From contig NC_067204.1 of the NCBI RefSeq assembly GCF_026262505.1, positions 21,297,300 through 21,361,299 of the forward strand: DNA of 64,000 bases, read 5' to 3'. Origin of the DNA: Trichomonas vaginalis G3 (taxonomy: Eukaryota > Parabasalia > Trichomonadida > Trichomonadidae). Numbering within the stretch: position 1 is the stretch's first letter; each line of letters starts with the position of its first letter. The notes below the pieces were generated by a model. That model had not been told where the DNA came from. It made no database searches and saw only the letters and a program-made list of their open reading frames with translations. Positions 10,499-21,327 of this stretch are shown here, piece by piece. The position numbers and the translations under genes are program-made.

Positions 10499-10505
10499 TG
10501 AATGA
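10499..10505 (-). promoter_or_regulatory. Trichomonad initiator element of the AP-3 delta gene
   Basis: Minus strand reads TATAGTCATTCAATGGAT, placing TCATTCA directly before the start codon. It matches the trichomonad Inr consensus and supports the chosen start. Confidence 0.65.
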
Positions 10506-10924
10506 CTATAAAAGTGGAAGCAACGATGAAATGTAACTCAAATGAAAAATTGAATGTACGGTTGAAACTTACACTCTCAATTTGATTTTTAGTAATAAGA
10601 TTAATTACTGCAATTAAATACGAATTTCCAAAATTAACGATTGGAATAAAGCGATGAATTTGTTATCAAATTGAATTTTAAAAAGTGACAACTGTTTTTA
10701 AATTCATCATCATAACAAAATGTTTATTCATTCTTGCTGAATTAAGATCATCTCTGATGCATATGTAGGGAACGTTTCAATTGAATATGCATTAATACTT
10801 CATATGGTTTGATTTTTGGTTTTAAATCAAATTAAATTACCGATTTAAATTGCTGAGATAGCAACACAAGTTACGTTTAGTACTTCTAGTACAATTTATT
10901 GATTTTAAGGTGATATTATCATTA
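10506..10924. other. Intergenic, nothing recognised
   Basis: AT-rich sequence between the AP-3 delta gene and the left terminal repeat of the 2-kb transposon. No gene or repeat is apparent. Confidence 0.5.
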
Positions 10925-12921
10925 CAGTATACGGAAAAAGTGGGTCTTAAAATCATTTTGGGTCTTATTTTTAACCGCAAAATTCCCACAATTTTGAATA
11001 CTTTGGCAAAAAAATTTGCAAAAACATAGCGTCTATATACTATGTATATTAAGATTTTGCAAAGTGTCAAAAAATAAAAAAAATTTTAAAAAAATTTTAG
11101 GGAGTTCGAAAAAAGTAATGATTGTAAGAGATGGGAAGTATTTACGCTTGAAGTCGGAGCGGATATGAAAAGCATTTGTAAAGGCACATATCTTGGTATG
11201 CAAAATTGAGATACTGTGTTGAAATCTACAAAATTCAAAATCTAACACAAGTTTCTCTGACCATATTAGACTCGTATTCTTTCTCTGTTGTATGAGATTT
11301 AATGAAAATGCTCGTTAATAGATACACATCTATTTAAAAATGATATCCGTTATTAAATCATATGCTCTGTGGACACAGAAACTTGTGTTTTCGACTTTGT
11401 AAGTTGGTGATGAGCGATGTGAATGGGTCAGTTTTGTTAGAAAAGTCATCTGTGAAAAAATCGTTAATTGAACAATATGTAATAATTTTTGAAAATGAAG
11501 TAAGCAGTATATTGAAATGTGCAGTATTAAGCTACTCTTTGACCTTGTAAGTTTTGATCAATTATGTAGCTGAAGGTATATTACAATCAAATTACAAAAC
11601 AGTTATAAGATTTTCTAATCCTAAATTCAAAATATATGAACTTTGATCTTTAAATTTTAAATTATTTTGAGAAAGAAATATTGTTAATCGCTTAATATTC
11701 TTATGTATATAAGTTGATTATGCAGCTGTGTGTCAAAATCCAATTTCTAATACCAATCTCATTTATTGTTCAAATTATTTTTATTATTATAATCATGAGA
11801 TCTGGTATTATATGAATAGCATCACATATCAACATAAACGTGAGTAAATTTCAAAATTGCAAAACAATCACCTCAATTACTCTATTTATTCATATTAACT
11901 TATTTTCGATATACCCATTTAATTAGTTTCATCTATGTTAGCATGTGACAATAGATATTTGAAGCTTATATAATGGATTGCCGAAGAAATTAACAAAAAA
12001 TTCTTATATTTTTGATTTATGATCATACAAACATAAGAACTTACAACAAATGTCATTTTAATACATAATTACTATAGTTGGATCTCAAATTAAAAATAAT
12101 ATTATATTTGGATATTACCCTCAAATTTTTACTTTTTCAATTTCCCTGAGATCAAAAATTTGATTATAACCGAGTCAGATTCTAGCATTTGTTCATCATA
12201 GTATTACCATTATAAAGGTTCTTTGATATCCTATACTTCCATATCAGTGTTGGTCTCTATTGTATTTCAAATAGTTCTATAATTTGAAAAAAATTCTCCA
12301 TATTGAGTTGCAAAAGTAAAAAATTGAGATTCAAACAGACCATTAGATACATGTTATAACCAATCAATATTTTCATAAGAATAAAAATTTTTTAGAATAT
12401 TGTTTTATGTTTTTTATAATTTACAGTCTATTTGTATCTACCTATCTTAAAATACATTTTTTGTTTGTAATCGCTCTTCCACCTATAACAATATAGAACA
12501 ATTCTGAAAATTTAAATGTTTTGATATGGATAATTCAGTTATACTAAGATTGACTAAGTCTCTTGGTATGAATAGTGAACTTGAGAACATCCAATTGATT
12601 CATATTAATAAATTTGAGTCAAATTCACACAATTATTATTAGAAAATTTAATTTATTCAATATATATGACTAAAAACAGTTTACTTGTTTCTTACTAATA
12701 GCAATCTTCTATTTATTTTTCAAGTATAAAAAAAGAAAAAAAGAAATGCGTGGCACTTAATTCGAACTCGGAACCCCAAAAATATAGCCAATCCGGCGGT
12801 TTTAACCGTTAGACTACACCTCAATTTCATACGAAGTTTATTTCACAGATATTTATGCAGCCCACCCTGTCAAAAAAATAAGACCAAAAGTGAGCTTAAG
12901 ACCTAAATTTTCCGTATACTG
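10925..12921. mobile_element. 2-kb DNA transposon with 48-bp terminal inverted repeats, no transposase
   Basis: The left end (10925-10972) starts CAGTATACGGAAAAAGTGGG and the right end (12874-12921) reads as its reverse complement with CAGTATACGGAAAATTTAGG. Both continue with GGTCTTAA and, 16 bases later, GGTCTTATTTTT; about 40 of 48 positions agree. A TTA lies directly outside each end, which could be a 3-bp target-site duplication. The interior has no open frame of transposase size, so it is non-autonomous or thoroughly decayed. The CAGT start recalls Tc1/mariner while the TTA flank recalls PIF/Harbinger; the superfamily is left open. Confidence 0.7.
12748..12821 (-). pseudogene. tRNA-like remnant
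   Basis: Minus strand has an A-box-like TAGTCTAACGGTTA and, about 40 bases on, a B-box-like GAGTTCGAATT in a 75-base tRNA-sized unit. The acceptor, anticodon and T stems do not close properly, so it is not a working tRNA. It lies just inside the right terminal repeat of the 2-kb transposon and may be a tRNA-derived insertion or internal Pol III promoter. Confidence 0.4.
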
Positions 12922-13005
12922 TTAATAATCATTCTTTATTCAAAACTAAGTATGTCTCATAGACAAAATGTCTATCAAATAATATAAATAAAACTTAAGA
13001 TTTAA

Positions 13006-13938
13006 TTATCTGAATCTTTTGGATCTTGGAATAATATTATAATTTTCGCATGTACAATGAATAGTATTATGTGCATTATGATTAACTATTTTTTTAATAA
13101 CTGTTCCATATTCACAATCTAACTTGGCATCAATATTGGCTGTAAAATATGATGATATCTTACTTTTTGCTGTAAAATTACCATAATTACTGTTTTTATT
13201 GTCATTGCAATAACAATTATTTAACTTAAATTTTCCTTCAGTCTTAAATATATTGGAAACATTATTTTTTGTTATGCATGAAAAGGATATTGGCACTCCA
13301 TCATCATATTTATAAAATAAATTACCTATGCCTATACCATTATTGATAATATTGCAGTTATTAATTTCAAAATCTTCTGGACTTAAATTATGTTGAAGGA
13401 AATTATTTTTCCCGATATTATCAATAAAATTAGAAAAGTTAACACGAGATCTTTGAGATCCTGTATCAAGATAATAACATGGTGTATATTTGCATTTATT
13501 TGACGTGATATTAGAGTTTTCGATTGATTGTATTCCTTGATTAAGATATAGAAGCATTAGAGAATTTTCAATATCTCCGTTATTAGTTGCTGAACAAAAA
13601 ACAAAATAATTTTTATTATTTGTTGATACTTTGGTATATGTCGTAAGTCCTTGTTTACTGCCAATATTTGAGTCAAAACAAAGTTTATTATGAACGATAG
13701 ATCCGAGATCACCAAAATATATAACACAACCTTGATTAATATCGTCTTCTTCTGTTTTTCCACATTTGAAAAATGAAGAACTCTCTATTAAAATGCATGT
13801 GCCATGCTGTGAACTAGTGATTGATATTGCTCTTTCTTTGTTTAATTCTATAAATTTGCAATTTGATACGTAATAGTTGGTATCAGTAAGATTAATTGTG
13901 GGATTTGTTTGATTAGAAACTTTATAGTTATTTACCAT
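13006..13938 (-). CDS. Beta-helix-like surface protein fragment (polymorphic-membrane-protein-like)
   Basis: A 310-residue protein rich in N, S, C and I, built of short repeated beta segments such as NYYVSNCKFIEL, ILIESSSFFKCGK, FEINNCNIINNG and FKLNNCYCNDN. This N/C-rich ladder is typical of large trichomonad surface proteins with right-handed beta-helix or PMP-like repeats. The frame stays open 14 codons upstream of the first ATG, and there is no signal peptide or C-terminal membrane anchor, so it is probably a piece of a larger gene, perhaps cut by the neighbouring transposon whose end lies 85 bp away. Function would be at the cell surface if expressed; expression is doubtful. Confidence 0.45.
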   Translation of the reverse strand: MVNNYKVSNQTNPTINLTDTNYYVSNCKFIELNKERAISITSSQHGTCILIESSSFFKCGKTEEDDINQGCVIYFGDLGSIVHNKLCFDSNIGSKQGLTTYTKVSTNNKNYFVFCSATNNGDIENSLMLLYLNQGIQSIENSNITSNKCKYTPCYYLDTGSQRSRVNFSNFIDNIGKNNFLQHNLSPEDFEINNCNIINNGIGIGNLFYKYDDGVPISFSCITKNNVSNIFKTEGKFKLNNCYCNDNKNSNYGNFTAKSKISSYFTANIDAKLDCEYGTVIKKIVNHNAHNTIHCTCENYNIIPRSKRFR

Positions 13939-15060
13939 ATAATAATCACCCCATGATTTTTGTAATTCGGAAAAAAATTAAATTGACCAATTACCGTTAC
14001 CTGAGATCTATCTTTCATTATGATATAACTGCTAATAAGAATATATATGCTAATCTTAGAGAAATCGCGAAGTAAATTCAATTTGGTGTATCTAAAAAAA
14101 TGAAATTTGAGAATTTTCAGAAAATTGAGAAGGTAGTGTCAACAACAAGTTTTATATTTCCGAAAGTGCTCTAATATCAAAGCAGTTTGACTTTTTCATT
14201 CCGATAATCCAAATTTTGATAAATAGGACCGAATTTCAGATTTTAACATTATATTTGGAAATATGATATGAAAATTATTACATGTTAGTGTTTTTTCAAA
14301 ATTGAATTTAAAACCGTCGATCTACCATCATTAATCCCTAATCAAACCGCAAAAGGACATCTCTCAATTAACCGTAAATTCTCAAATTACTTTTCAATGA
14401 ATACTCAAAGTAATATGATTTAATCATTATGTATATTGATATTTTTATAAAATTTGCATGTTGGAGTCTTTTCAATATTTATTGGATTTGACACTTCTCG
14501 CAAATTTGTTCATAAATACTTTTTTTGTATTAGACAATCATTGTGCTTAGGTATACTTTTTTTCAGACTGATCAGAAAAAGTAAACTTCTTTACCGATGT
14601 TGCAGATAAAGTGGTTAACAAGAATAAATGAAAAAAAAGTTTATATCTCTTCATTGATGCGATTGCATTGAATATATCTTTTTCGAGGCGTAGTAATTTA
14701 TAGATCCTACTAGGCTACCAATTTGTATGATCAATAATTTCTTTAGATTTTACTAATGATATGAAATAAAGTTGAATCTTTACTAAAATAGATACCCTTA
14801 TTACCAATGTTGGATAAGATGCATTTATTTGTATCTTGAACTCACCCGATTTAAATCAGCCTGCTTTTATGACATCAACTTTATTTTGTAACTAGTACTT
14901 AGGTCAGGTAAGTGGGGCTTCCAGGCGCGTTGCGCCCTCTAGCCCATAAGAAATTTTGCCCAAGACCCAAGAGGAGGACTGACCCTGCCAAATTTTCCTG
15001 GCTGTCACTTTTTAGTTTACAATATATAATAATAAAATGAAATTTTTTATTGGAACGGTT
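13939..15060. other. Intergenic with one GC-rich mini-hairpin
   Basis: About 1.1 kb, AT-rich and non-coding, apart from a GC-rich hairpin near 14914-14945. No RNA gene or transposon end is recognised. Confidence 0.5.
14914..14945. repeat. GC-rich mini-hairpin GGCGCGTTGCGCC
   Basis: GGGCTTCCAGGCGCGTTGCG continuing to CCCTCTAGCCC: an outer GGGC/GCCC pair and an inner GGCGC-GTT-GCGCC stem with a three-base loop. The same 31-32-base unit occurs twice at each end of the element B palindrome, so it is dispersed. Confidence 0.75.
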
Positions 15061-15427
15061 TTAGTTATCTTCTTCTGAAGTTTCTTCTTCATCATCATTT
15101 GTTATAGGGTCTCCAACATATCCAGCAATGAAGATACGGATGCGTTGGTTGAATGGTGTATGGAGAGAGAACTTGGAGTTTCCAACAAATTGGAATTCGC
15201 AGTCCAATTTGAGCTGTGCTGAGGAGGAGGTAAACTCGGCTATTTTAAGCGGCTCACGTCCTTGACGAACATTATATAGAGAAACACTTTGACCGAATGT
15301 AACCCTTTCAGGCTCAACCATAGCAATAGTTGAAATTACGTGAAGAAAGTCTTCATAGAATTGTTTTGGTTGTATTGTGAATGTCTTAGCAAGCTTTCCT
15401 TGAGGAACATCTACATAGAACTTGAAA
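15061..15427 (-). pseudogene. 3' part of a split, unrecognised gene
   Basis: C-terminal part of a protein whose 5' part lies at 44498-45270, on the far side of the MULE/Maverick insertion. It ends in a beta-rich segment and an acidic tail (DDEEETSEEDN). The first 81 bp (15347-15427) are repeated at 44498-44578, so both parts carry that stretch. No family is recognised. It is probably the resident gene into which the MULE inserted; whether it belongs to the host or to an older element is unknown. Confidence 0.6.
15347..15427. repeat. 81-bp direct repeat, left copy
   Basis: Identical by eye to 44498-44578. The pair directly brackets the MULE-plus-Maverick insertion, six bases outside the MULE terminal repeats on each side. 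It is far longer than the 8-11 bp target duplications usual for MULEs. Confidence 0.85.
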
Positions 15428-15433
15428 GAAACA

Positions 15434-15457
15434 ATAAGAATTACCGAAAAAGTGACA
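15434..15457. repeat. MULE left terminal inverted repeat
   Basis: ATAAGAATTACCGAAAAAGT followed by GACA; one mismatch to the right end over 24 bases. Confidence 0.8.
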
Positions 15458-15632
15458 AAACATCAAAAACAGGGAGGGTGTCTCAATTTTTATTACTTAT
15501 ATTATTTTACAATATTTATATAAATACTCTTTATAATATATTTTACTATAAAATTATACCTCAAATTCAAATATTTAAAATATTATTTACATAATTATCT
15601 CAAAAAAAAAAAAAAAAAAAAAAAAAGGTAGT

Positions 15633-15718
15633 GGGGCCTCCAGGCGCGTTGCGCCCTCTAGCCCTGAAGTTTTTTTTTTCTTGGGATGGGCCTCCAGGCG
15701 CGTTGCGCCCTCTAGCCC
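15633..15718. repeat. Two GC-rich mini-hairpins at the left palindrome end
   Basis: Units at 15633-15664 and 15688-15718, each with GGCGCGTTGCGCC inside GGGCC...GGCCC-like arms; mirrored at 41175-41205 and 41228-41259. The same unit occurs outside the element at 14914-14945. Confidence 0.8.
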
Positions 15719-15991
15719 ATAAAAAATTTTTGAGAGTCGTCGCCGTTGACTTTTTTTGTAGAGCACTCAAAATAGTATAACTTTGTCCGGACAAGTAAGG
15801 GTCTATCGTCGCTACAGGAAAAGTTACGGGCGTTCCAAGGAAGTATACTTTGAGAAGACTTTCCCCCTTATAGAATGAGATAGGACGGTTATTTTACAAA
15901 ACTGACAACACTTTGACCGAGTAGTTTTTTGTGCTGAACAAAAAGTGTCATATAAACATCTGTCAAAAACCGCTTTTTAACTTCACTTAAA
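15719..15991 (+). promoter_or_regulatory. Leader region of the large structural-type gene
   Basis: About 270 bp of unique non-coding DNA between the GC hairpins and the first gene. It holds short phased words (TCTATCGTCGCTACAGG, GGGCGTTCC, CTTCACTTAAAATG at the start codon). It is conserved in both arms. Confidence 0.35.
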
Positions 15992-18900
15992 ATGCCACGT
16001 AAGCTACGTAAGAATATACGTAAGAGGAAGAGAGCATTGAAACATCCAATAGTAAAACTGACACCACAACAACAGTTGCAACAACAAATGCTGAATGACC
16101 CCACTATGTTGCAACAAATGTCAAGCAACCCTATGCTCTTAAACCGAGTTCTTGGTGCACAGAGTGGAGGTTTAAGAGCGGCACTTTTAGCGAAAATGGC
16201 AGGCTATGGTGGAGCTGCAGACGGAACAGCCTATAACCCTCAAAGTCAAATGAATTTGAGTTCACTCAAAAATCAAATATCAGATGTCAAAAAGTCAAAC
16301 ATAGACATACAGAAGCAAATAAGTGAAAACGAAAAGAAACTAGAATATGACAGACACACAAAGAAACTCAATGAGTTAAACGTAGAGAAAAAGAAGAAAG
16401 AAGAACAACTGAAAGAACTAAGTACAGAGGAATATGCGAAAAAAGTGTCAGAAAAAGCAGCAGAAGTAGCAAAAATGGAACAAGATGTTATAAATTTGAA
16501 AAACCATACTACTCAATATAAAGTACTGAAAGATGAAGAGATAAAACAAAAAGCCCTGAAGACATATATGGATAGCGATGAGTATAAAAAAGAAGTTGAA
16601 GCAAATGTAAAGGCAGAAAAACTTTTACAGTTGCAAAACCAAACCGTACAGTATGAAAACTTAGCACAAGAAAGTAAAAATAACGACGCAGCCATGCAAA
16701 AGGCAATGAAAAGCGCAGAATATATAAAAGCTAACAATGACTGGTTAGATGCCCAAGCCAACGCTAAAGCAGCCCAGCTTATAGGGTCAATAAGGACAAA
16801 AATACAAGCGGATGAAGACAGTTCAAATGAAGCTTTAACAAATGCTGACTTTAAGAACGCCTTCGAAGCTCTTCATAGTAAGGTGAAACAAGTGAACGAC
16901 TTCTCATCTGGAAAGAAACTGAAGTCTGAAGGTTTCGACAAAGAGTTAAAAGAAGTAGCACAAAATATAACGAAAATAACAGATGCAGCAACGAGACAGG
17001 CAGTTCAAAGTGCCTATGACGCCGTTAGAGCAACTGTTGTGGAAAGTCAAGAAAAAGAGTTACAACAGACCAAAACAGACCTAGTAAATGCTTTCTTAAA
17101 AACGAAAAGTCAGGTAGGACACTATGCTGCAGATGGAACATATGTGCCAGCTGGTGGAACTTATATACCAGCTGGTGGAACTTATATACTAGCTAGTGGA
17201 ACTTATATACCACCAAACCCTCCAAGAGAAGCACCTGCACCAGGACTACCTAAAACATTTACATCGTCACATGGACACAGACACAGGCATGCACCAAAAC
17301 CAACACAACAACCAACAGTTCAAAATCCAGCACCACAACAACAACCAGCACAACAACCACCTCCACAACCAGCACAGCAACCAACAGTTCAAAACCCTGC
17401 ACAACAACAACCACAAACAGAGCAAGGACATAAAAGAAGTAGAGAACAAGGAAACCAAGATTTCTTAAAAATGCTTAAAGAAGACTATGGTTACCCAGAT
17501 ACTCTTGACTTTAGTGACAGATATAAAGAAGCTATTAGAAAGTTCAAGGAAGGAAATACTGACCCGAACCTATTTAGCTTTATGGTTCAGCACCAAATGG
17601 GATATAATTTCAAACCTGGAAAATACAAGCTCGCTAAGGGATATGATTTAATAGCATATCATCCAAATGACATGACTGAATTTACTCCGAGATATTTGGT
17701 GTCAGAGCTAAATGACAATTCAACTCTCTTCATGAAACGCGTAAAAAATAAAGACGGAACGAAAGAAGAAAGGTTTATGAGTCCGGATGACTTAGATAGG
17801 GAACTTGTTAAAAACGGTCTCGGAATATATGAAATGCCAGCAGATGAGGTACAAGAAACTCCACAGGAAGAAGTTCAGATACAACCAGACATGGAAGAAA
17901 TAGTTCAGCAACAACAGCTAGAAGAGCCTGAAGGAAACGAACAAGTCCCTCCTTTGGAAACTAACTTCACAGAACTAGATGAAGATTTGGAACAGCCGAA
18001 AAATCTTGACCCTCAACAAGAGTATGAGGTGAATATGGAATCTTTCCAAGAGTCTAAGAAAAATTCGGCTGACATGGTAGAAGAATATCGAAAAATGTTT
18101 GCCGACATACAAAAGACTCCAACATCAGATGAAAATATTCAGCATAGAATGGAAGAACTGAAAGAAAATGTACACAAATACAACAACCCTTTTTACTTAC
18201 GAGCATATAACGTTCAATCTTTGGCTGAACTCGGTGAAAATAAAAGGTTAAATTTCAACAAAACATATAGAAATGAAACATTGTTTAAAGTTCATTCAGA
18301 ACCTAGCCAATATGGAAACAAACCTACTTTTGTTTCTGCAGACTATGGAACTACAATGAGATGGGGTCATAAAGCTAACCCGGATAGGTGGTTCATAAAC
18401 TTACAACCACAATTCCAAGATGTTGTAGACGCAATGGAAATGAATGGTGAACCAGATTTAGCTGGTATTTTCAGCGCGGCTTTAATGCCATTGAAAGATA
18501 TGAAAGATGCAGATATTTTGAACCAGTATGAAATGAACATGGCTGATGGAAATATAACACCTGACGTTCTAAAACATTTATCTCAAAGAACTACACAGAA
18601 CCATAGAGATGGTATATTTGGTGAAGAGTTTAGAAAGAGAGTTAGGGAGAGAGAAGGAAGAGAACCTATTGTACATGACCTTGCAAACGAAAGTTTGCAA
18701 AATGTCATAAAAACTTACTTTGCAGACAATGAACCGAGAAGGGATGAATATTTAAGAAAACTCAAATGGACAGTACCAAATGAAATGTTAGTATTGAAAA
18801 ACATGTTCCTTGACAAAATAAAACCAACTACAGAAATAAATGACCCAAGCCTGAAACGTTGGGTAAAAGCTTTCCCATTCACAAAAGATATTGTTGGTAA

Positions 18901-19345
18901 CATGGAAAGAAAACCAGAATGGCTACAAAAACATATATTTGGAAACGAGCTTATTCCATATGGACAAGCTCTGTTTGAAGAGCTTGAACCGGAAACTCAG
19001 GAAAGAGTCATGCAAACAATACGCGAAGACTCAAATACAAACTATGACGAAATCTTTCTAGGATATAGGATACCTGAGATGGGAGACCAGAGCCTAAAGG
19101 CAAAAAGGACATGGGAAATTTACAACATACTAGGTGAACATGATGCAAAGATGCAACAACTTGAAGCAGAGGGCATGTTACCAAAAGCGACACCAAAGAA
19201 GAAGAGAAGAGTAGAACAAAGTGAAAGTAGTGAAGAAGTAACTTCATCTAGTGAAAGTAGTGGCAATGAAGGAAAAAGAAGAGTTAAAAACTCAGCCAGG
19301 AAGAAAGTAAAGCTTGGTCCACGTGGGTTCTATTATGACAAATAA
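15992..19345 (+). CDS. Large basic virion-type protein, 1117 residues (element B, left arm)
   Basis: Unrecognised family. The N-terminus is arginine/lysine-rich (RKLRKNIRKRKRALKHP), then a Q- and M-rich patch, then a long coiled coil (about residues 85-370). A fourfold repeat follows around the motif VPAGGTYIPAGGTYI, then a P/Q linker with HGHRHRHAPKP, and a folded C-terminal half from about residue 480. The tail is serine-rich and basic (KKKRRVEQSESSEE). Position directly before the capsid gene and its size suggest a virion-internal or capsid-associated protein that binds DNA; this is inference. The reading frame is intact in both arms. Confidence 0.6.
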   Translation: MPRKLRKNIRKRKRALKHPIVKLTPQQQLQQQMLNDPTMLQQMSSNPMLLNRVLGAQSGGLRAALLAKMAGYGGAADGTAYNPQSQMNLSSLKNQISDVKKSNIDIQKQISENEKKLEYDRHTKKLNELNVEKKKKEEQLKELSTEEYAKKVSEKAAEVAKMEQDVINLKNHTTQYKVLKDEEIKQKALKTYMDSDEYKKEVEANVKAEKLLQLQNQTVQYENLAQESKNNDAAMQKAMKSAEYIKANNDWLDAQANAKAAQLIGSIRTKIQADEDSSNEALTNADFKNAFEALHSKVKQVNDFSSGKKLKSEGFDKELKEVAQNITKITDAATRQAVQSAYDAVRATVVESQEKELQQTKTDLVNAFLKTKSQVGHYAADGTYVPAGGTYIPAGGTYILASGTYIPPNPPREAPAPGLPKTFTSSHGHRHRHAPKPTQQPTVQNPAPQQQPAQQPPPQPAQQPTVQNPAQQQPQTEQGHKRSREQGNQDFLKMLKEDYGYPDTLDFSDRYKEAIRKFKEGNTDPNLFSFMVQHQMGYNFKPGKYKLAKGYDLIAYHPNDMTEFTPRYLVSELNDNSTLFMKRVKNKDGTKEERFMSPDDLDRELVKNGLGIYEMPADEVQETPQEEVQIQPDMEEIVQQQQLEEPEGNEQVPPLETNFTELDEDLEQPKNLDPQQEYEVNMESFQESKKNSADMVEEYRKMFADIQKTPTSDENIQHRMEELKENVHKYNNPFYLRAYNVQSLAELGENKRLNFNKTYRNETLFKVHSEPSQYGNKPTFVSADYGTTMRWGHKANPDRWFINLQPQFQDVVDAMEMNGEPDLAGIFSAALMPLKDMKDADILNQYEMNMADGNITPDVLKHLSQRTTQNHRDGIFGEEFRKRVREREGREPIVHDLANESLQNVIKTYFADNEPRRDEYLRKLKWTVPNEMLVLKNMFLDKIKPTTEINDPSLKRWVKAFPFTKDIVGNMERKPEWLQKHIFGNELIPYGQALFEELEPETQERVMQTIREDSNTNYDEIFLGYRIPEMGDQSLKAKRTWEIYNILGEHDAKMQQLEAEGMLPKATPKKKRRVEQSESSEEVTSSSESSGNEGKRRVKNSARKKVKLGPRGFYYDK

Positions 19346-19377
19346 ATCCAACTATTCTATATTTTTACCCATATGAA

Positions 19378-20996
19378 ATGTACGCCGCTCAGAATATAAC
19401 GCCAACAGTTTTGGATGCCATGAACGGAAATGTTTCCGAATGGTATAACGAATGCGACAATGCCATTAGAAGGTCAGAAATAGTTCCTGGAACTTACGAA
19501 TATACAACTGCTATTTCTTATGGAAACGTAGGTGAGTTTGGAGAAGGTTCTTCAACAACAGTAGATATTGCTTGCGACAGGTTTCACATTATTTCTATTG
19601 ACAACTCATTCTTATACGTGGAACAAGACATTGAAATAAAACCTTCTGCCAAGTTGTCTGACAAGAAAGGTTGCAATGGAATTTTCTATGTCGGATACCA
19701 ATATGCTCCAGAAGTTTTCATGGGATATAAGATATATTCTAACTCTGACTTAGTTCAAACAGTAACATGGGCAAACTATGAATGGTTCGCTTTGAGAAAC
19801 TCAGTACAACCACAAGCTAGAGAACAAACAGACCAGTATGCAACTATTGAGAAAATAAGAAAACTTGACCCTAACGTTCCAGGAGTTTAGTTGACCTTTC
19901 TGGACAAACTGCAGCAGCAGTAACCAAAGTAAAACTGAAACTTAGAGTTCCTTTGTCATCTTTCCTCATCTTCAGGTTTTTAAGATACTTGCCAAACTGG
20001 GCAGGAAAAATTTCTATCGAACTTACTCCAAGCAAAAATAACTTAGTCATTGCACCAACACAAGACCCATTCACTCTTACAGATACAGCTGGTGGAGCTG
20101 CCAGCATACCATTTGGAAAATGGTGCAAAGACAAAGTTGACTTAGACTTTGGTTTCTCAAACTTCAACAATGAAGTAAACTACTACTTCTCAGGAACAGC
20201 AGACAACAATACTGCTTGGGACCCAGTTAAGTTCACATGCGAAAAGTTTGAATGCAAGAGAATAGAAAGCAGACTTGCAGTCTATATGTTGGACCCAGAT
20301 ATTTCAAATGCTTTAGCTGCCAAATATATTGCAGTTCCACTTATGTTCACTATACACCAAATATCTGTCAAAGACTTTGCAGGTGAAGTTGGAAACCAAA
20401 GTGCTGACCCAGGTGCAAGAACAGATATTGCTTTAACAACTGCAATGAAACATGCAGATACTATGTTTGTTCTTTTCAGACGAACTATAAATGACTATTC
20501 TTGTTTCTACAACCCCGGTATTAAATATCATATAAACATAGATGGCAAATATTATCCAAGAGAAGAATATTCTACAGTTGAGGATATGAGGTCATACAAC
20601 TTGACATTAGATGCTATGAACTTTAACAACAACTTCACAACAACCATTAACCCTGAAATGCAAAGTTCTATTATGCCATATGTGAAAGTATGGACTCATA
20701 CAGGAGGTCAAAAAACTCAATATACAAATGGAGACCGTTCAAACTTTTGGCTTGGCATTCCATTTGCTGACTCAGAAGACTTTATGGGTGGTATTTCAAC
20801 TGTTGGTACTGTACAAATACAATATACTGGTGACAGAGACGGTCCAGATGAATTGAAAGCAAAGAAGTTTACAAAACCAATAGCACTTTTCACGGAAGAT
20901 GCTCTTTTGAAGATTCGTTCGATGAAACCTGCTGGGGCTCCTCAGATTGGCATAACGACAGCTTCCATCGAGCAGATTTTGGCAGCAGGTCAGTAA
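19378..20996 (+). pseudogene. Major capsid protein, double jelly-roll (element B, left arm, broken)
   Basis: Left-arm copy of the gene that looks whole at 35896-37515; see that entry for the family evidence. It starts 32 bp after the large basic protein gene. The copy is broken. Confidence 0.75.
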
Positions 20997-21309
20997 GTTG
21001 TTCTTGAACTGACTTCTCTCCGTCAAATATTGACAGTACGCCAGTTTTGACATAAAATTGTATTATAAACTTACCTTTAGAAATATCTGTAAGTTTTGTT
21101 GTTATATTTTTGTCTGCTTCAAGAACTTTCACCATTTCAGTTATACCAACTTTCTTTGCTTTATGAAAATATTTTGGTTCAGCAAAGACTGCTATTCTAT
21201 AACATTTTCCATTGTTTGTGTAAAGAACTATTCTGTCAATGTATTTGTATTGTTTGTGTGTGTAAACTTTGTTCTGCTTCAATTCGAAGAGATATCCGAA
21301 TACGTCCAT
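20890..21309 (-). CDS. Small conserved protein, antisense to capsid 3' end (element B, left arm)
   Basis: A 139-residue protein of unknown function, starting MDVFGYLFELKQNK. The first 110 residues alternate beta strands and short helices (IDRIVLYTNNGKCYRIAVFA, GKFIIQFYVKTGVLSIFDG). Its last 35 codons overlap the 3' end of the capsid gene on the other strand. Its ATG lies 18 bp from the ATG of the divergent gene at 21328, so both must share one tiny promoter region. A mirror copy lies at 35575-36002. Confidence 0.5.
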   Translation of the reverse strand: MDVFGYLFELKQNKVYTHKQYKYIDRIVLYTNNGKCYRIAVFAEPKYFHKAKKVGITEMVKVLEADKNITTKLTDISKGKFIIQFYVKTGVLSIFDGEKSVQEQLTDLLPKSARWKLSLCQSEEPQQVSSNESSKEHLP

Positions 21310-21327
21310 CTTTTTATTCTAAGTAAA
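21310..21327. promoter_or_regulatory. 18-bp bidirectional promoter gap
   Basis: Only CTTTTTATTCTAAGTAAA separates two divergent start codons. The plus side ends CTAAGTAAAATG, the same word that precedes the penton-candidate gene at 21915. Confidence 0.45.

Noticed and set aside
12748-12821. Functional tRNA gene
   Set aside because: The boxes are present but acceptor, anticodon and T stems do not pair acceptably.
10925-12921. Firm Tc1/mariner assignment
   Set aside because: The CAGT terminus fits but the flank reads TTA on both sides rather than a simple TA, and there is no transposase to decide.
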